A stretch of DNA of 64,000 nucleotides from JAAURB01 sp049647265 (GTDB lineage: Bacteria > Cyanobacteriota > Cyanobacteriia > Cyanobacteriales > Microcoleaceae), in contig JBARXJ010000053.1 in assembly GCA_049647265.1 (NCBI GenBank), forward strand, positions 62,001-126,000. Reading direction: 5' to 3'. A program made the position numbers and the translations under genes. Of the stretch, positions 16,357-25,809 are shown piece by piece; position 1 is the stretch's first letter, and each line of letters opens with the position of its first letter. The notes under the pieces are model-generated. The model did not search any database. It was not told where the DNA came from and saw nothing but the letters and a program-made list of their open reading frames with translations.

Positions 16357-17550
16357 TTAAAAAGCTGTCATTGAGGGACGATCTGCCGGATCAGCAAATA
16401 ATTCTTGAATTTTATTTTCTCGGCTTAAAATCGGCTCCTGCGCCCACCTCCATAGACTTTCATAGAAAAAGAAAGAAACTCCGGCAAAATCTCGTTTGCG
16501 AACCGCTTCAATTTGATCTTCTATCATCTTAATCGACATAGAGCGATTTTTCAAACCACTGAGAATACCAATTGCCACAGGAATCTGTTGTTTAGCTTGT
16601 TGTAGTTCAGTTCGTTCTAACTCAGCAATAAAGCGTTCCATATCAGAACGATACACTTGAATCAGCAGTTCTTCTATCCACCCCTGTTGTTGCCACTTTA
16701 ACCAATCTTGTAAATAGGCAGACAATGCAAACCCGTAAGGATTGGGAGATAACGAAACAATACAATCCGGTTTAACTGCTTTGACGGCTTTAAAAACCTG
16801 TTCCATAAACTCACTGATTTTATCGGCTCGCCACTGTACCCATTCTTGATCTTTAAACTGGCGAGGCGGTTGTGTTTTTCCTGTTTCTTGACGATATAAA
16901 TTTAATGTATAATCATCATAGCCAAAGTCAGAGGGTAAACCAAAATGATCGTCAAATTGAATCCCATCTAACTCATAATTTTGTACAACTTCTAACACTA
17001 ACTCTAGAATAAATTGCTGTACTTCAGGAAGAAATGGATTCAGCCAAACCCGATCATCAACTCCTTGCGTATGAATCGTACTTCCATCCTGACGTTGGGT
17101 TAACCAAGTGGGATGATTCTTAACTAATTCTGAATCAGCCGGAGCCATAAACCCAAACTCAAACCAAGGAATAACTGTAAGTTGTTGTTGATGTCCTTGT
17201 ACAATTAATTCTTGCAACATATCCCGGTTTTGTAATCCCGGAGTCGGATCGATTGTCACCCCAAACGTTTTATCAGCCACAGCACTCGGATAAAGTGTAT
17301 AACCCCCTTGCCAGATCGTCGGATAAATTGTATTAAAATGAAGCTGTTTTAATCGACTTAATACGGCTGTTGTTCTTAAAGAGGAAAATAAAACTTCGCT
17401 ATCAACATTCGTTAACCAAACGCCTCGAATTTCTTCAGTCGCGCTAGCCGCTTGTCCGACAATAATCGGATTTAAACTGGTTCCAATCAAAGTAATTATA
17501 AACAGAAGAATACAGAGAAGTTGATGCCGCTGGCGATACCATTTAAACAT
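16357..17550 (-). CDS. GHL10-family glycoside hydrolase-like protein (copy 2)
   Basis: 397 residues with a signal peptide (LLCILLFIITLIGTSLNPIIV). It has the same order of motifs as its neighbour: EIRGVWLTNVDSEVLF, FNTIYPTIWQGGYTLYPS, LTVIPWFEFGFMAP, VWLNPFLPEVQ, LDGIQFDDHFGLP, SFFFYESLW. The two paralogues have clearly diverged, so the duplication is old. About 180-200 nt separate the genes, including an inverted repeat (16251-16257 with 16268-16274) that may end transcription of this copy. A short gap separates it from the divergent RTX gene at 17661. Confidence 0.85.
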   Translation of the reverse strand: MFKWYRQRHQLLCILLFIITLIGTSLNPIIVGQAASATEEIRGVWLTNVDSEVLFSSLRTTAVLSRLKQLHFNTIYPTIWQGGYTLYPSAVADKTFGVTIDPTPGLQNRDMLQELIVQGHQQQLTVIPWFEFGFMAPADSELVKNHPTWLTQRQDGSTIHTQGVDDRVWLNPFLPEVQQFILELVLEVVQNYELDGIQFDDHFGLPSDFGYDDYTLNLYRQETGKTQPPRQFKDQEWVQWRADKISEFMEQVFKAVKAVKPDCIVSLSPNPYGFALSAYLQDWLKWQQQGWIEELLIQVYRSDMERFIAELERTELQQAKQQIPVAIGILSGLKNRSMSIKMIEDQIEAVRKRDFAGVSFFFYESLWRWAQEPILSRENKIQELFADPADRPSMTAF

Positions 17551-17660
17551 ATTAAAATAAAGCAGAGAACTAAATCACCCCAACAACCGTCAACGGAAAT
17601 AGGTTCAATAAGATATAGTTTAAATCTGTATTGACACGCTTTGTGTGTGAGGTGAATTCA

Positions 17661-19124
17661 ATGAGTCTTTTTAAGGTATTCTCAATAGATACTGTTCAAG
17701 CTAGAGAATTAATTATAGATCGTCATTCGTCCCCTGAGGTAATTCCCCCTGAGGTAATTTCCTTAGAACCAATAGTTCGTCGTGATAGAAACGATGAAGA
17801 TGAGGAGACGGAAACAACGGATGAAAACGCTCCTCTGCCTCAACCCACCCCCCCTGATATTCCGGTTCCCACTCCCCCTATTGATGAACCGACTCCAGTC
17901 CCCACACCCCAAATTCCAATTGTTCCTATCCCAGAACCCGAACCTGAACCGGAGCCTGAACCCGAACCGGAACCTGAACCGGAGCCAGAGCCTGAACCGG
18001 AACCTGAACCGGAGGCTGAACCCGAACCCGAGGCTGAACCTGAACCGGAGTCTGAACCTGAACCGGAGTCTGAACCCGAACCTGAACCCGATACCCTTCC
18101 CTCTTTTGATAATTCCATCGAAGGAGACGACGGCAACAATAACTTACTCGGCACTGGGGGACAAGATTTAATTTCTGGCGGCGCAGGAGATGATACACTG
18201 CTGGGGTTTCAGGCAGATGACTCCCTCAACGGTAACAGCGGAAACGACATTATCTATGGGGGTAAAAATAACGATACGTTGCTGAGTGAAGATGGAGATG
18301 ATCTCTTACAAGGTAACCGAGGCGATGACTACCTAGAAGGGGGAATTGGTAATGATACGATGTTTGGCGGGTTAAATGAAGATACCTTACTCGGAGAGAT
18401 AGGTACAGATCTACTATTTGGGGATAAAGGAGATGATAGCCTAATTGGAGGCGATCGCAACGACAGCTTATACGGCGGTGAAGACGATGACAGGCTGTTT
18501 GCGGGCAGTGGAAATGACTTCCTCAACGGTAACCAAGGCAATGACACCCTAGATGGGGGAAGTGATGAAGATGTTCTGTATGGCGGACAAGATCAAGATA
18601 GTATGATAGGTGGCAGCGGCAAAGATCTGCTATTTGGTAATAAACAAGATGATACTCTCGATGGCGGGGATGATGAAGATCTGATTTATGGTGGCAGAGG
18701 AGATGACTGTTTAACGGGAGGGTTTAGTAATGATTTTGTTAGTGGAGACAAAGGTAACGATCTTATTACTGGCGTGGATACAACGGCTGACTTACCGGGT
18801 TTAGTTGAAATTGATACCCTCATCGGCGGTATTGGAGAAGATACGTTTTTGCTGGGGGATGAATCAAAAGTTTATTACGATAATGGCAATAATGATCTGA
18901 TAGGAATTTCAGACTATGCCCTCATTACAGATTTTGATTTGACTCAAGATTTAATTCAACTGACTGCGGGTGATTATTTATTCTCTGAGTCTCCTGAAGA
19001 TTTTTCAGAAGGAACTGCTATTTTCTTACGCACAGGTGGAGAAAATGAACTGATTGCAATTATAGAAGGGGTTGATTTAATGATTGAAGAAAATATTGAT
19101 GATGCTCCTATTCTATTTGTTTAA
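17661..19124 (+). CDS. RTX calcium-binding repeat protein with PEPE linker
   Basis: 487 residues from the ATG at 17661, which has GAGGTG 6 nt upstream; an in-frame TTG at 17631 is less likely. The first ~90 residues are Pro- and acid-rich, followed by about 50 residues of strictly alternating Pro-Glu (PEPEPE/PEAEPE). From about residue 155 there are some twenty nonapeptides such as GGAGDDTLL, GNSGNDIIY and GGSGKDLLF, the RTX calcium-binding beta roll. A C-terminal cap resembles that of other RTX proteins (ALITDFDLTQDLIQL, FLRTGGENELIAIIEGVDL). No signal peptide is seen; export by type I secretion is inferred. Confidence 0.88.
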   Translation: MSLFKVFSIDTVQARELIIDRHSSPEVIPPEVISLEPIVRRDRNDEDEETETTDENAPLPQPTPPDIPVPTPPIDEPTPVPTPQIPIVPIPEPEPEPEPEPEPEPEPEPEPEPEPEPEAEPEPEAEPEPESEPEPESEPEPEPDTLPSFDNSIEGDDGNNNLLGTGGQDLISGGAGDDTLLGFQADDSLNGNSGNDIIYGGKNNDTLLSEDGDDLLQGNRGDDYLEGGIGNDTMFGGLNEDTLLGEIGTDLLFGDKGDDSLIGGDRNDSLYGGEDDDRLFAGSGNDFLNGNQGNDTLDGGSDEDVLYGGQDQDSMIGGSGKDLLFGNKQDDTLDGGDDEDLIYGGRGDDCLTGGFSNDFVSGDKGNDLITGVDTTADLPGLVEIDTLIGGIGEDTFLLGDESKVYYDNGNNDLIGISDYALITDFDLTQDLIQLTAGDYLFSESPEDFSEGTAIFLRTGGENELIAIIEGVDLMIEENIDDAPILFV

Positions 19125-19131
19125 GCGTTGG

Positions 19132-19152
19132 GGTGCGTGGCGATCGCGCACC
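19132..19152. terminator. Inverted repeat between convergent genes
   Basis: GGTGCG (19132-19137) pairs with CGCACC (19147-19152) around a HIP1-containing loop. It occupies the 38-nt gap between the convergent RTX and glycosyltransferase genes and may terminate both. It may also be a degenerate relative of the GGTGCGT REP palindromes elsewhere in the window. Confidence 0.4.
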
Positions 19153-19162
19153 TAATTATGAT

Positions 19163-20737
19163 TCAAGATTCAGGTAATTCGAGGCGATATAACGGTGCAT
19201 TATTATTCTCAACTGGATAAATCTTTGAATTATACTCTGCTTCGATACCTGACTTTAACTCATTGGAAGGATTGTATAAAAATATCGGCTCAAAGTCTAA
19301 GGGGATTTCAGGGATCTTCGATTTAACCACTAATTGCAAACGAACATCGGAATCGAGTTTATGGGTGAGAGAAATAAAATTTCCTACATTAATTTGATTG
19401 GTGTCGCTAATGAGTAAAGGCTGATCGTATTGATTAATAAAGTTTGCTGCTTCGGCATTATTATAACTGGCGCTTTTTGTCCACCACGTCTCTGCTTGAG
19501 TACTAATTAAACAAGAAATTATTCCAACGAGAAGAATAATAGGCAATACATAGGGTCTAATTTTACCTTTAATCCATTGTAAATTACACAGTAAATAAGC
19601 CACAGAAATTTGGATGCCGAGATAGGAAGGAACAAAGTAACGAGTATATATTGAACGTCGTCCGCCTAAAATAATATCAGGTAACATTAAGGCAGCGGCA
19701 GGAACAATAATCAGAGTCAGAATAAATAATCTAATGGTTTTGTCAGTATGGCGACAAACACGGTACACTGCATAGCCAATTGCCAGGAAGTAAAGGATAG
19801 AAATTCGAGGAATAATCCAAGAATTAAGACTGGGATGAATATCGATAAAAATAGAACTAAAATTCAATTCCCAACGACTAATTAATTCTGTCAAGGGTTT
19901 CGTGCCAGTTGTCCATGCCGTTTGATTGACCATATCGCCATAATTATTCAGAATTTGTATAACCCAAGGCATATATAAAGCGACGGCAACTAATGAAGCA
20001 AACAGACAGCTTAAAAAACGTTTTGTTGGGCGAAATCGTTCTAATAAAATCATATAAATGCCATATGCCATTGCCACCGCAATCGAGAATAAGCTAGTAT
20101 ATAAATTTAGGGCTAAAGTCAAACTGTAAAGACTCCAAGCTATTAATTTTTTAACTAAATTACTATTTTTTTGATGAATATTAACGGCTCGGATTAATGC
20201 GGCACTGGAGAGTAAAGTCATAAGCGTCCATAAGCTATATTCTCTGGCTTCTTGAGCATAAAGCACATGAAAGGGTGAAATACTCACAATCAACATTGCC
20301 ATCAATCCAATTTTAGGACTGCGAAATAACTCCCAACACAGCCAATAAAGACTAGGCAAAACCAGTACACTAATAACAGCAGATAAAGTGCGAATACTGG
20401 TAACTGATGCACCAAATGCCAGCACCCAGCATCGAGCTAAAATATAATACAAAGGGGGATGTTCTGGGCTTTTACTGAGGACTTGAAATACATCTTGCCA
20501 ATCTTTTTCCGGGGTAGGAGTTTGTAGCTGCAAGACTTCACTAGGCGTTAAAACATCACCCGAATAGACGGCTAAAATATCATTATCAGCGTATCCAGAA
20601 ATACGGATAGAGGTATGAACTTCGTCATGCCAATATACTTTTTGATCTAGATTGATAAACCGAAAACTGAGTCCTATAATTAAAACAACAATCAACAGAA
20701 CACGAAACCACGTCCAATGAACGGTTAGGTTTTTCAT
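19163..20737 (-). CDS. GT39/PMT-type membrane glycosyltransferase
   Basis: 524 residues with about ten membrane segments. The first extramembrane loop after helix 1 holds the acidic pair region YWHDEVHTSIRISGYADND, and SPEHPPLYYILARCWVLAFG follows. These are hallmarks of the GT-C fold family that includes ArnT and protein O-mannosyltransferases, which use polyprenyl-phosphate sugars on the outer face of the membrane. The C-terminal soluble part (~100 residues) is variable. Acceptor and donor cannot be read from sequence. Confidence 0.85.
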   Translation of the reverse strand: MKNLTVHWTWFRVLLIVVLIIGLSFRFINLDQKVYWHDEVHTSIRISGYADNDILAVYSGDVLTPSEVLQLQTPTPEKDWQDVFQVLSKSPEHPPLYYILARCWVLAFGASVTSIRTLSAVISVLVLPSLYWLCWELFRSPKIGLMAMLIVSISPFHVLYAQEAREYSLWTLMTLLSSAALIRAVNIHQKNSNLVKKLIAWSLYSLTLALNLYTSLFSIAVAMAYGIYMILLERFRPTKRFLSCLFASLVAVALYMPWVIQILNNYGDMVNQTAWTTGTKPLTELISRWELNFSSIFIDIHPSLNSWIIPRISILYFLAIGYAVYRVCRHTDKTIRLFILTLIIVPAAALMLPDIILGGRRSIYTRYFVPSYLGIQISVAYLLCNLQWIKGKIRPYVLPIILLVGIISCLISTQAETWWTKSASYNNAEAANFINQYDQPLLISDTNQINVGNFISLTHKLDSDVRLQLVVKSKIPEIPLDFEPIFLYNPSNELKSGIEAEYNSKIYPVENNNAPLYRLELPES

Positions 20738-20865
20738 TATTGGTTGAAGTAGGCGATCGCCGCCACAGTTATAAAATAGATCTCTTGCATCAGTAAAAAA
20801 GCAATCATTTATGGCACTTTTTATCTTTATTCTTTACCACTGTTCCCTCTCTTACAAAGTTGCTC

Positions 20866-20980
20866 ATGGGGAGGGGCTGTGTGCGGAACCTGCGTCCGCA
20901 CCTTGTATGCCCCGTGGAAACCCCCCTAGCGTAAGCCTGATTCGTAGCCATGGGCTTTAGCCCTATTGCCCGTAGGGCTA
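20866..20980. repeat. Cluster of intergenic palindromes
   Basis: Within the 359-nt gap between the glycosyltransferase and ppx there are two perfect stems: GTGCGGA (20881-20887) with TCCGCAC (20895-20901), and TAGCCCTA (20958-20965) with TAGGGCTA (20973-20980). CATGGGG and CCCCGTG enclose the first one. A 99-codon open frame across this stretch is an artefact of the repeats. The rest of 20738-21096 shows no gene. Confidence 0.55.
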
Positions 20981-21096
20981 TAGACCGCACTTTGCGCTGT
21001 TCCCTGTTCCCTACTTTTGAAAGAAGTCTAATGATTAAACTGTAATGATAGTATAGTATGATTTGGTAATAATTGTGGCAACTGTAAACCCTATCC

Positions 21097-22743
21097 CTAC
21101 TCAATATTAAGGGCGTATTCTGGCTGAGGTTCTAAAACCGCTATCAGTTTCAAACCATATTCGGTTTCAAATGCTTCTTTTTTCAAGTCTAAACTCCATA
21201 ATTCTAAGGCACAATTATCCTCAGGATCAGCCGGATGTAACTTGAGGTGAAACTCACTGGCTTTTTCATCAATCTGACAACTAATGTCGGCTACTGCACC
21301 AATTTGGCGACGATCTAAAGCAACGGCTAAGCGTAACAAAGCGCTGAGTTGATCGACAAGCTGACGATATATTTTCGGTAAAATCTTATAGTTATCGTGT
21401 TTCTTTTTCGGTAAGCTTTTGCGATGATAACGGGCTAAATTTGCCAGAATTTCTATTTCTGTATCATCAAACCCTAAAAGTTCACCAAATCGAATCAGAT
21501 AATAGGAATGTTTATGATGAGCAGAATGGCTAATATAAAGCCCAGAATTATGTAAAATAGCAGCCGCCCAGAGTAATTCTCTGGCTTCTTCATTCCACTC
21601 ATGTAATATATTAGCAGTTTGATCAAATAAACTAAGCGCTAATGCTGCAACTCGTTCACCATGTTCGATATCGACATGATATTTCTGAGCAATTTTAATA
21701 ATACTTCGTTGACGAATAGAGCTAGCATATCGTAGGCGATTTTCAATCAACCCATGCACTAACATCCAATCTACAATCACCCCTTCTCGCAAACTTCGCT
21801 CACAAATTGTGATAGATTCTACGCCTAACATTAACATCGCTTCCTGCAAAATCAACGCACCCGCGAGGATAATTTCAGCTCGTTTTTCCGGCATTCCCGA
21901 AATCTCTAATCGTTCAGAATAAGAAGATTTTCGCAGTTTATCAACAATCTCTTGTAAATCCTTTAAACTAAATTCATAACCACTTAAAGGAGAAGGTTCT
22001 GTGCCTAATTTATCTCGAGCATGAATCGCGGCTAAGGTTTCAATCGTTCCAGATGTTCCAATCAGTTTAACTGTTTTCCCGGCTTCAATTTGAGCGGATA
22101 ATCCATCGACAGCTCGTTCTAACATCCCCCGAATATAGGCTTGTAAATATAAAAATTCTGTCCGACTAATGGGATCGCTTTTAACATATTCTTTGGTTAA
22201 ACGAACCGCTCCTACTTTTGTACTACTGAGAAATAAAGGTTCTCCTCCATCTCCTAAAATTAACTCAGTCGATCCCCCGCCAATATCGATAATAATATGG
22301 GGTTGATGGTCAAATTCTACCGCAGATAATACTCCCAAATAAATTCTACGCGCTTCTTCTTGACCCGAAATTAAACTGACATTTAAGTTAATTTCATTTG
22401 CAACCTGCTTAATAAATTCTCGTCCATTTGGTGCTTCTCGAACTGCACTGGTTGCAACCGCAACAATTTGTTCTGCATTAAAGCTAGCAGCCACTTCTTG
22501 AAAGCGTTTTAAACAAGTAATCGCTCGTTCGATTGTTTCTGCCTTTAAGTTCCCTTTTTCGTCACAATTTCCGAGTCGAATTGTTTCTTTTTCTCGGGCG
22601 ATAATGGTAAAAGCGGGTAAGGTTGGCTCGATTTTTACCACAACCATATGAAGAGAATTTGTACCTAGATCAATCGCTGCTAAAATTCGATGTTGAGGTT
22701 GCGATTGATCAGACTCTCGCACAAGGGGAACTGACTTAACCAT
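21097..22743 (-). CDS. ppx: Ppx/GppA exopolyphosphatase
   Basis: 548 residues. The enzyme hydrolyses polyphosphate or pppGpp, linking phosphate storage and stringent signalling. The ASKHA fold is shown by AAIDLGTNSLHMVVV (about residues 22-36) and the second phosphate loop IIIDIGGGSTELILG. ATSAVREAPNG and SGQEEARRIYLGV are also family signatures. The C-terminal ~200 residues form an HD-like helical domain (DIEHGERVAALAL, LLWAAAILHNSGLYIS, ANLARYHRKSLP), as in long Ppx enzymes. The canonical HD dyad reads HN here. Confidence 0.93.
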   Translation of the reverse strand: MVKSVPLVRESDQSQPQHRILAAIDLGTNSLHMVVVKIEPTLPAFTIIAREKETIRLGNCDEKGNLKAETIERAITCLKRFQEVAASFNAEQIVAVATSAVREAPNGREFIKQVANEINLNVSLISGQEEARRIYLGVLSAVEFDHQPHIIIDIGGGSTELILGDGGEPLFLSSTKVGAVRLTKEYVKSDPISRTEFLYLQAYIRGMLERAVDGLSAQIEAGKTVKLIGTSGTIETLAAIHARDKLGTEPSPLSGYEFSLKDLQEIVDKLRKSSYSERLEISGMPEKRAEIILAGALILQEAMLMLGVESITICERSLREGVIVDWMLVHGLIENRLRYASSIRQRSIIKIAQKYHVDIEHGERVAALALSLFDQTANILHEWNEEARELLWAAAILHNSGLYISHSAHHKHSYYLIRFGELLGFDDTEIEILANLARYHRKSLPKKKHDNYKILPKIYRQLVDQLSALLRLAVALDRRQIGAVADISCQIDEKASEFHLKLHPADPEDNCALELWSLDLKKEAFETEYGLKLIAVLEPQPEYALNIE

Positions 22744-23135
22744 GAAACTAAATTAAGACTAATTAGCATTTGAGTTATTATCCCATAGTTCTCTGCTACT
22801 TCAGCAAGTACTGGAGGGAATTAATCGAGTGTTTACTATTCTTAACCAATTGGGTTGACTTCATTCCAGTCCATCTCCAACCCAGTAAGAAAAGTATAAA
22901 AGTTTACAAAGCATTTGTTACGATGATTAAAATGACTGAGATGGCAAGCCTGATAGCGGATACACTGGTAATGAGCTTCTAATTATTCTGCACGTCTCAC
23001 TCTGGAGGGTGAAGAACAAGAGCGCTCAAGATAGTATGATTGCTTCGGAATTGACAAACATCAAGGTTTCTGATGTCTCAATCCAGGTGATTTTACTGTT
23101 TTCAGGCAAACTGTTTAACTGATATAGGAGATGCA
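22744..23135. other. Intergenic region between ppx and the 23.1-kb operon
   Basis: 392 nt between divergent genes. A 70-codon frame at 22770-22982 has no family resemblance and no good ribosome site, so it is not called. The right end carries the ribosome site AGGAG of the gene starting at 23136. Confidence 0.4.
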
Positions 23136-23597
23136 ATGTTCGTTCAATCTCAACCCCTACAAACCCAATCTAAACGAAATACCAACGCTTTCAGGCAACT
23201 GATGCGTTCTATTGTTTACTCGAGAGGTCAGTTTTCCCTAATTTTAGCCTGTTGTAATCATCCCATCATCCGTCAAGAAGTCACTCAGCAACTGCATCAA
23301 CAATGTCCGCTTTATTTACGGGAAATTTTTCTAGATCAATCCGTCACAACCCTTTATTCTACCATTCAAACGGAACTGGGAACAGAACAACCCGAAGCGT
23401 TAATGGTATATGGTTTAGAATCAGTCGAGGCAGTCAATCAACTGTTAGTGGCAACAGATGCGGTTAGAGATGAGTTTAGAAAGTTTGGTTTTCCTCTAGT
23501 TTTATGGGTCACAGATGAGATTTTGAAAAAATTAATTCGCATCGCACCTCATTCTTTTAGTTGGGCATCAACCGGGATAAAATTTGAAGTCCCGTAA
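23136..23597 (+). CDS. Stand-alone N-terminal domain of a cyanobacterial STAND/TPR-type protein
   Basis: 153 residues, with a good ribosome site (AGGAG, 6 nt spacing). The sequence (RSIVYSRGQFSLILACCNHPIIRQ, LMVYGLESVEAVNQLLVATDAVRDEF, FPLVLWVTDEILKKLIRIAPHSFSWA) resembles the N-terminal region that, in many cyanobacterial proteins, precedes long TPR or WD repeats. Here the protein stops right after that domain. It may be a natural short form or a truncated remnant. The next gene starts 23 nt later, suggesting one operon. Family attribution is from memory and only moderately sure. Confidence 0.55.
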   Translation: MFVQSQPLQTQSKRNTNAFRQLMRSIVYSRGQFSLILACCNHPIIRQEVTQQLHQQCPLYLREIFLDQSVTTLYSTIQTELGTEQPEALMVYGLESVEAVNQLLVATDAVRDEFRKFGFPLVLWVTDEILKKLIRIAPHSFSWASTGIKFEVP

Positions 23598-23620
23598 CCG
23601 GTAATTTATCAAATGCAAGA

Positions 23621-24250
23621 ATGGGAAATCAGTATTTTTTAGTGATTGATGATTTAGAAAAACCATCAAGTCAGCGCTCTGGATTTTTAGTAGAGTTAGA
23701 AGCAGGAGGTAAAAAACAAGCAAATTTAGATAAAGTACAAGAACTGATTGAGTCGCTTTGGATAGAGGGAAAATTTCCCGAAGAATGTTTTATTAATGGT
23801 TTTAGTAAGGAAAATATTATCATGGCACGACCGAAAAAAGATACAGATAGAGAGCTTTTACCCATTGAAGAAGCCGGAAATTATTTAATCGAATTAATTG
23901 AATTAGTAGCCGCAAAAGCTCAAGCGCAACAGGAATATATGCCATTAGCTGCGATGGTCGAAAAAATTTTTACAGGACATGAACAGGAACTAACCGCAGA
24001 AGAAATTCAACAAGCACAAGATAGTAAAACGGTCAAGTCTGTTATTTCTAAATTAACACGGGCGATCGCGGATGTTGAACTCTGCCGTAAAAACTGCGAA
24101 CAACACACAGAGTTAATTACGGGTATCATTCAATTGGGTCAAAATGGAGATTATAAACTTTCCTCTCCCCAAGACGCGATAGAAGCAGCAGAAGCGGCGG
24201 ATAATGGTACAAAGCCATCTCAAAAAAGCAGTAAAACGAAAGCGAAATGA
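23621..24250 (+). CDS. Hypothetical protein in GNAT operon
   Basis: 209 residues, not recognised. There is no signal peptide or membrane segment. The N-terminal third has alternating strands and helices (YFLVIDDLEKPSSQRSGFLVELEAGG). The remainder is helical and acidic (LPIEEAGNYLIELIELVAAKAQAQQEY, LTAEEIQQAQDSKTVKSVISKLTRAI) and ends with a Lys/Ser-rich tail. It follows the previous gene by 23 nt and overlaps the acetyltransferase gene by 4 nt (ATGA), so translational coupling is likely. That suggests a shared role, but the function is unknown. Confidence 0.7.
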   Translation: MGNQYFLVIDDLEKPSSQRSGFLVELEAGGKKQANLDKVQELIESLWIEGKFPEECFINGFSKENIIMARPKKDTDRELLPIEEAGNYLIELIELVAAKAQAQQEYMPLAAMVEKIFTGHEQELTAEEIQQAQDSKTVKSVISKLTRAIADVELCRKNCEQHTELITGIIQLGQNGDYKLSSPQDAIEAAEAADNGTKPSQKSSKTKAK

Positions 24251-24831
24251 TCATTCGTCCCGCACAACCCACTGATGTTTCAGAAATCGTCAATTTAACT
24301 CGTTTGGCTGCCGATGGACTGATTGAGTTTCTGTTTGATGATTTCACCAGAGAAGCAACGTTAGAGGAACTGTTAAAAGCGGGGGTTTTAGCTGAAGTTG
24401 GGGTATTGTCTTATCGCAATACGGATGTAGCGGTTTGTCAGGATCAAGTCGTGGGTATTGCCACCAGTTATCCCGCTTCACAACATCAGATGACAGCAGA
24501 AATGAAGCAGTTATTTGCAGCCGAACGATTAAGTATTTTAGAAGAGTTTTATCAAAGTCGAGTTGAAGGAAGTTGGTATCTTGATACACTCGGAGTACAT
24601 CCAAAATTTCAGCATCAAGGAATTGGAACACAGTTACTCCAAGCCACAAAAGAAAAAGCAAAAAAACAACACTATCAACAACTCAGCTTAATCGTTTTTA
24701 CTGATAATATTACAGCGCTCAGCTTATATCAAAAACAAGGATTTCAGCAGGTAAAATTGATTCAAATCGGCAACCATCCTCAATTACCTCAGCAGAAAAG
24801 TTGTATTTTGATGCAATGTGATTTAGTTTGA
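24247..24831 (+). CDS. GNAT-family N-acetyltransferase
   Basis: 194 residues. It begins with the typical MIIRPAQPTDVSEIVNLTRLA and contains motif A, LDTLGVHPKFQHQGIGTQLLQATKEKA, whose QGIGTQL segment binds the acetyl-CoA pyrophosphate. Motif B follows (ITALSLYQKQGFQQV). The acetyl acceptor cannot be deduced. The start overlaps the stop of the preceding gene by 4 nt. A strong bidirectional terminator follows. Confidence 0.88.
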   Translation: MIIRPAQPTDVSEIVNLTRLAADGLIEFLFDDFTREATLEELLKAGVLAEVGVLSYRNTDVAVCQDQVVGIATSYPASQHQMTAEMKQLFAAERLSILEEFYQSRVEGSWYLDTLGVHPKFQHQGIGTQLLQATKEKAKKQHYQQLSLIVFTDNITALSLYQKQGFQQVKLIQIGNHPQLPQQKSCILMQCDLV

Positions 24832-24837
24832 TCCCAT

Positions 24838-24895
24838 ATACTAAGCTGATAGACGCGATTCTACAATCTGTTGACAGCTTAGTATGACTATTTTT
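24838..24895. terminator. Bidirectional terminator between convergent genes
   Basis: Perfect 11-bp arms 24838-24848 and 24875-24885 enclose a 26-nt loop, with TTTTT at 24891-24895 on the plus strand. It ends the GNAT operon and may also serve the convergent sulfotransferase gene. Confidence 0.7.
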
Positions 24896-24912
24896 AATGG
24901 CTCAAGTTTAAG

Positions 24913-25809
24913 CTATGCATACCAGTGACTTAAATCTCGGTTAATTAACTTTTCTAAACGGATAATATCTGGCAAACACTCCTGTTTCAGAGAAGCTTTG
25001 AAGTCTTCTTCCAATTGAGGGCGTTGCACTTCTTTAGAGTTGATTTTATCAATAATCATAATAATCTCAGAACGAAGTCTGGAGGGTAATAAAGCCTTAG
25101 CAGGTTCGGCTAATGTTTTCTTTAAAAATGAGTGTAACCCTGGGAGTCGTCGTTCTTTATTCGCATTAACTTTCTCTTGCTGAGGTGTAAATGGAGCAAC
25201 ATTAATAAACTCTAGAGCTTGTGAATAGACTTTATCTAAATTATGTTTAAAATCATCATAGGTTAAAATCATGATCTGCTCCGGTTTGAACAAGGAAAAG
25301 TAGCGTTCAACTTGCTCAGCATATCGCATAATATCTCGGTAATATAAAAGCTGCGGACAATACTGAATTGCCCCATAATTTGGAATTAAATTTCCTTTTT
25401 TCCGTTCCGGTTCAGCATCCAAAGCTGCCTGAAAATTCGGTAAGTGTTCATTTCTGACAAAAGACATTTGTGAGTACCAAGAATACATCGCATCTACCGG
25501 ATTTCTTAAAATCATTAAGACTTTAGGAGAGTCAACATACTCAGCAATTGATTGAGCGGAGTCATGAGAATAAAGAGATAAAATGGAGGCATCCGCTAAA
25601 ACTTTCGTATCTGATGTTACGGGAAATAATGAAAGATATTCTTTTTCTGACTTCGGCTTCGGCAAATCCAAATCATGACAGTGAAAATTAGACTCCTTAA
25701 TTTTGCACATACTAATTTGAGGATGCTGATCTAACAGTGAGGCAAGAGCAGATGTACCAGCTTTAGGTGCACCTACTAAATAAAAACTTGGTTTGCTTTT
25801 CGTATTCAT
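24913..25809 (-). CDS. Sulfotransferase domain protein
   Basis: 298 residues. The 5'-phosphosulfate loop is LVGAPKAGTSALASLLDQHPQI (residues 11-32), the PAPS-binding signature. The 3'-phosphate region is VLMILRNPVDAMYSWYSQM, containing the RNPVDAMYS pattern. Such enzymes transfer sulfate from PAPS to a hydroxyl or amine of a carbohydrate, lipid or natural product. The acceptor is unknown. The gene is monocistronic and its start MNTKSKPSFYLVG is unambiguous. Confidence 0.88.
   Translation of the reverse strand: MNTKSKPSFYLVGAPKAGTSALASLLDQHPQISMCKIKESNFHCHDLDLPKPKSEKEYLSLFPVTSDTKVLADASILSLYSHDSAQSIAEYVDSPKVLMILRNPVDAMYSWYSQMSFVRNEHLPNFQAALDAEPERKKGNLIPNYGAIQYCPQLLYYRDIMRYAEQVERYFSLFKPEQIMILTYDDFKHNLDKVYSQALEFINVAPFTPQQEKVNANKERRLPGLHSFLKKTLAEPAKALLPSRLRSEIIMIIDKINSKEVQRPQLEEDFKASLKQECLPDIIRLEKLINRDLSHWYA

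Noticed and set aside
20805..21104. 99-codon frame between glycosyltransferase and ppx
   Set aside because: It crosses a cluster of palindromes, has odd composition and overlaps the ppx end.
22770..22982. 70-codon frame upstream of the 23.1-kb operon
   Set aside because: No ribosome site, no family, unusual residue order; more likely promoter DNA.
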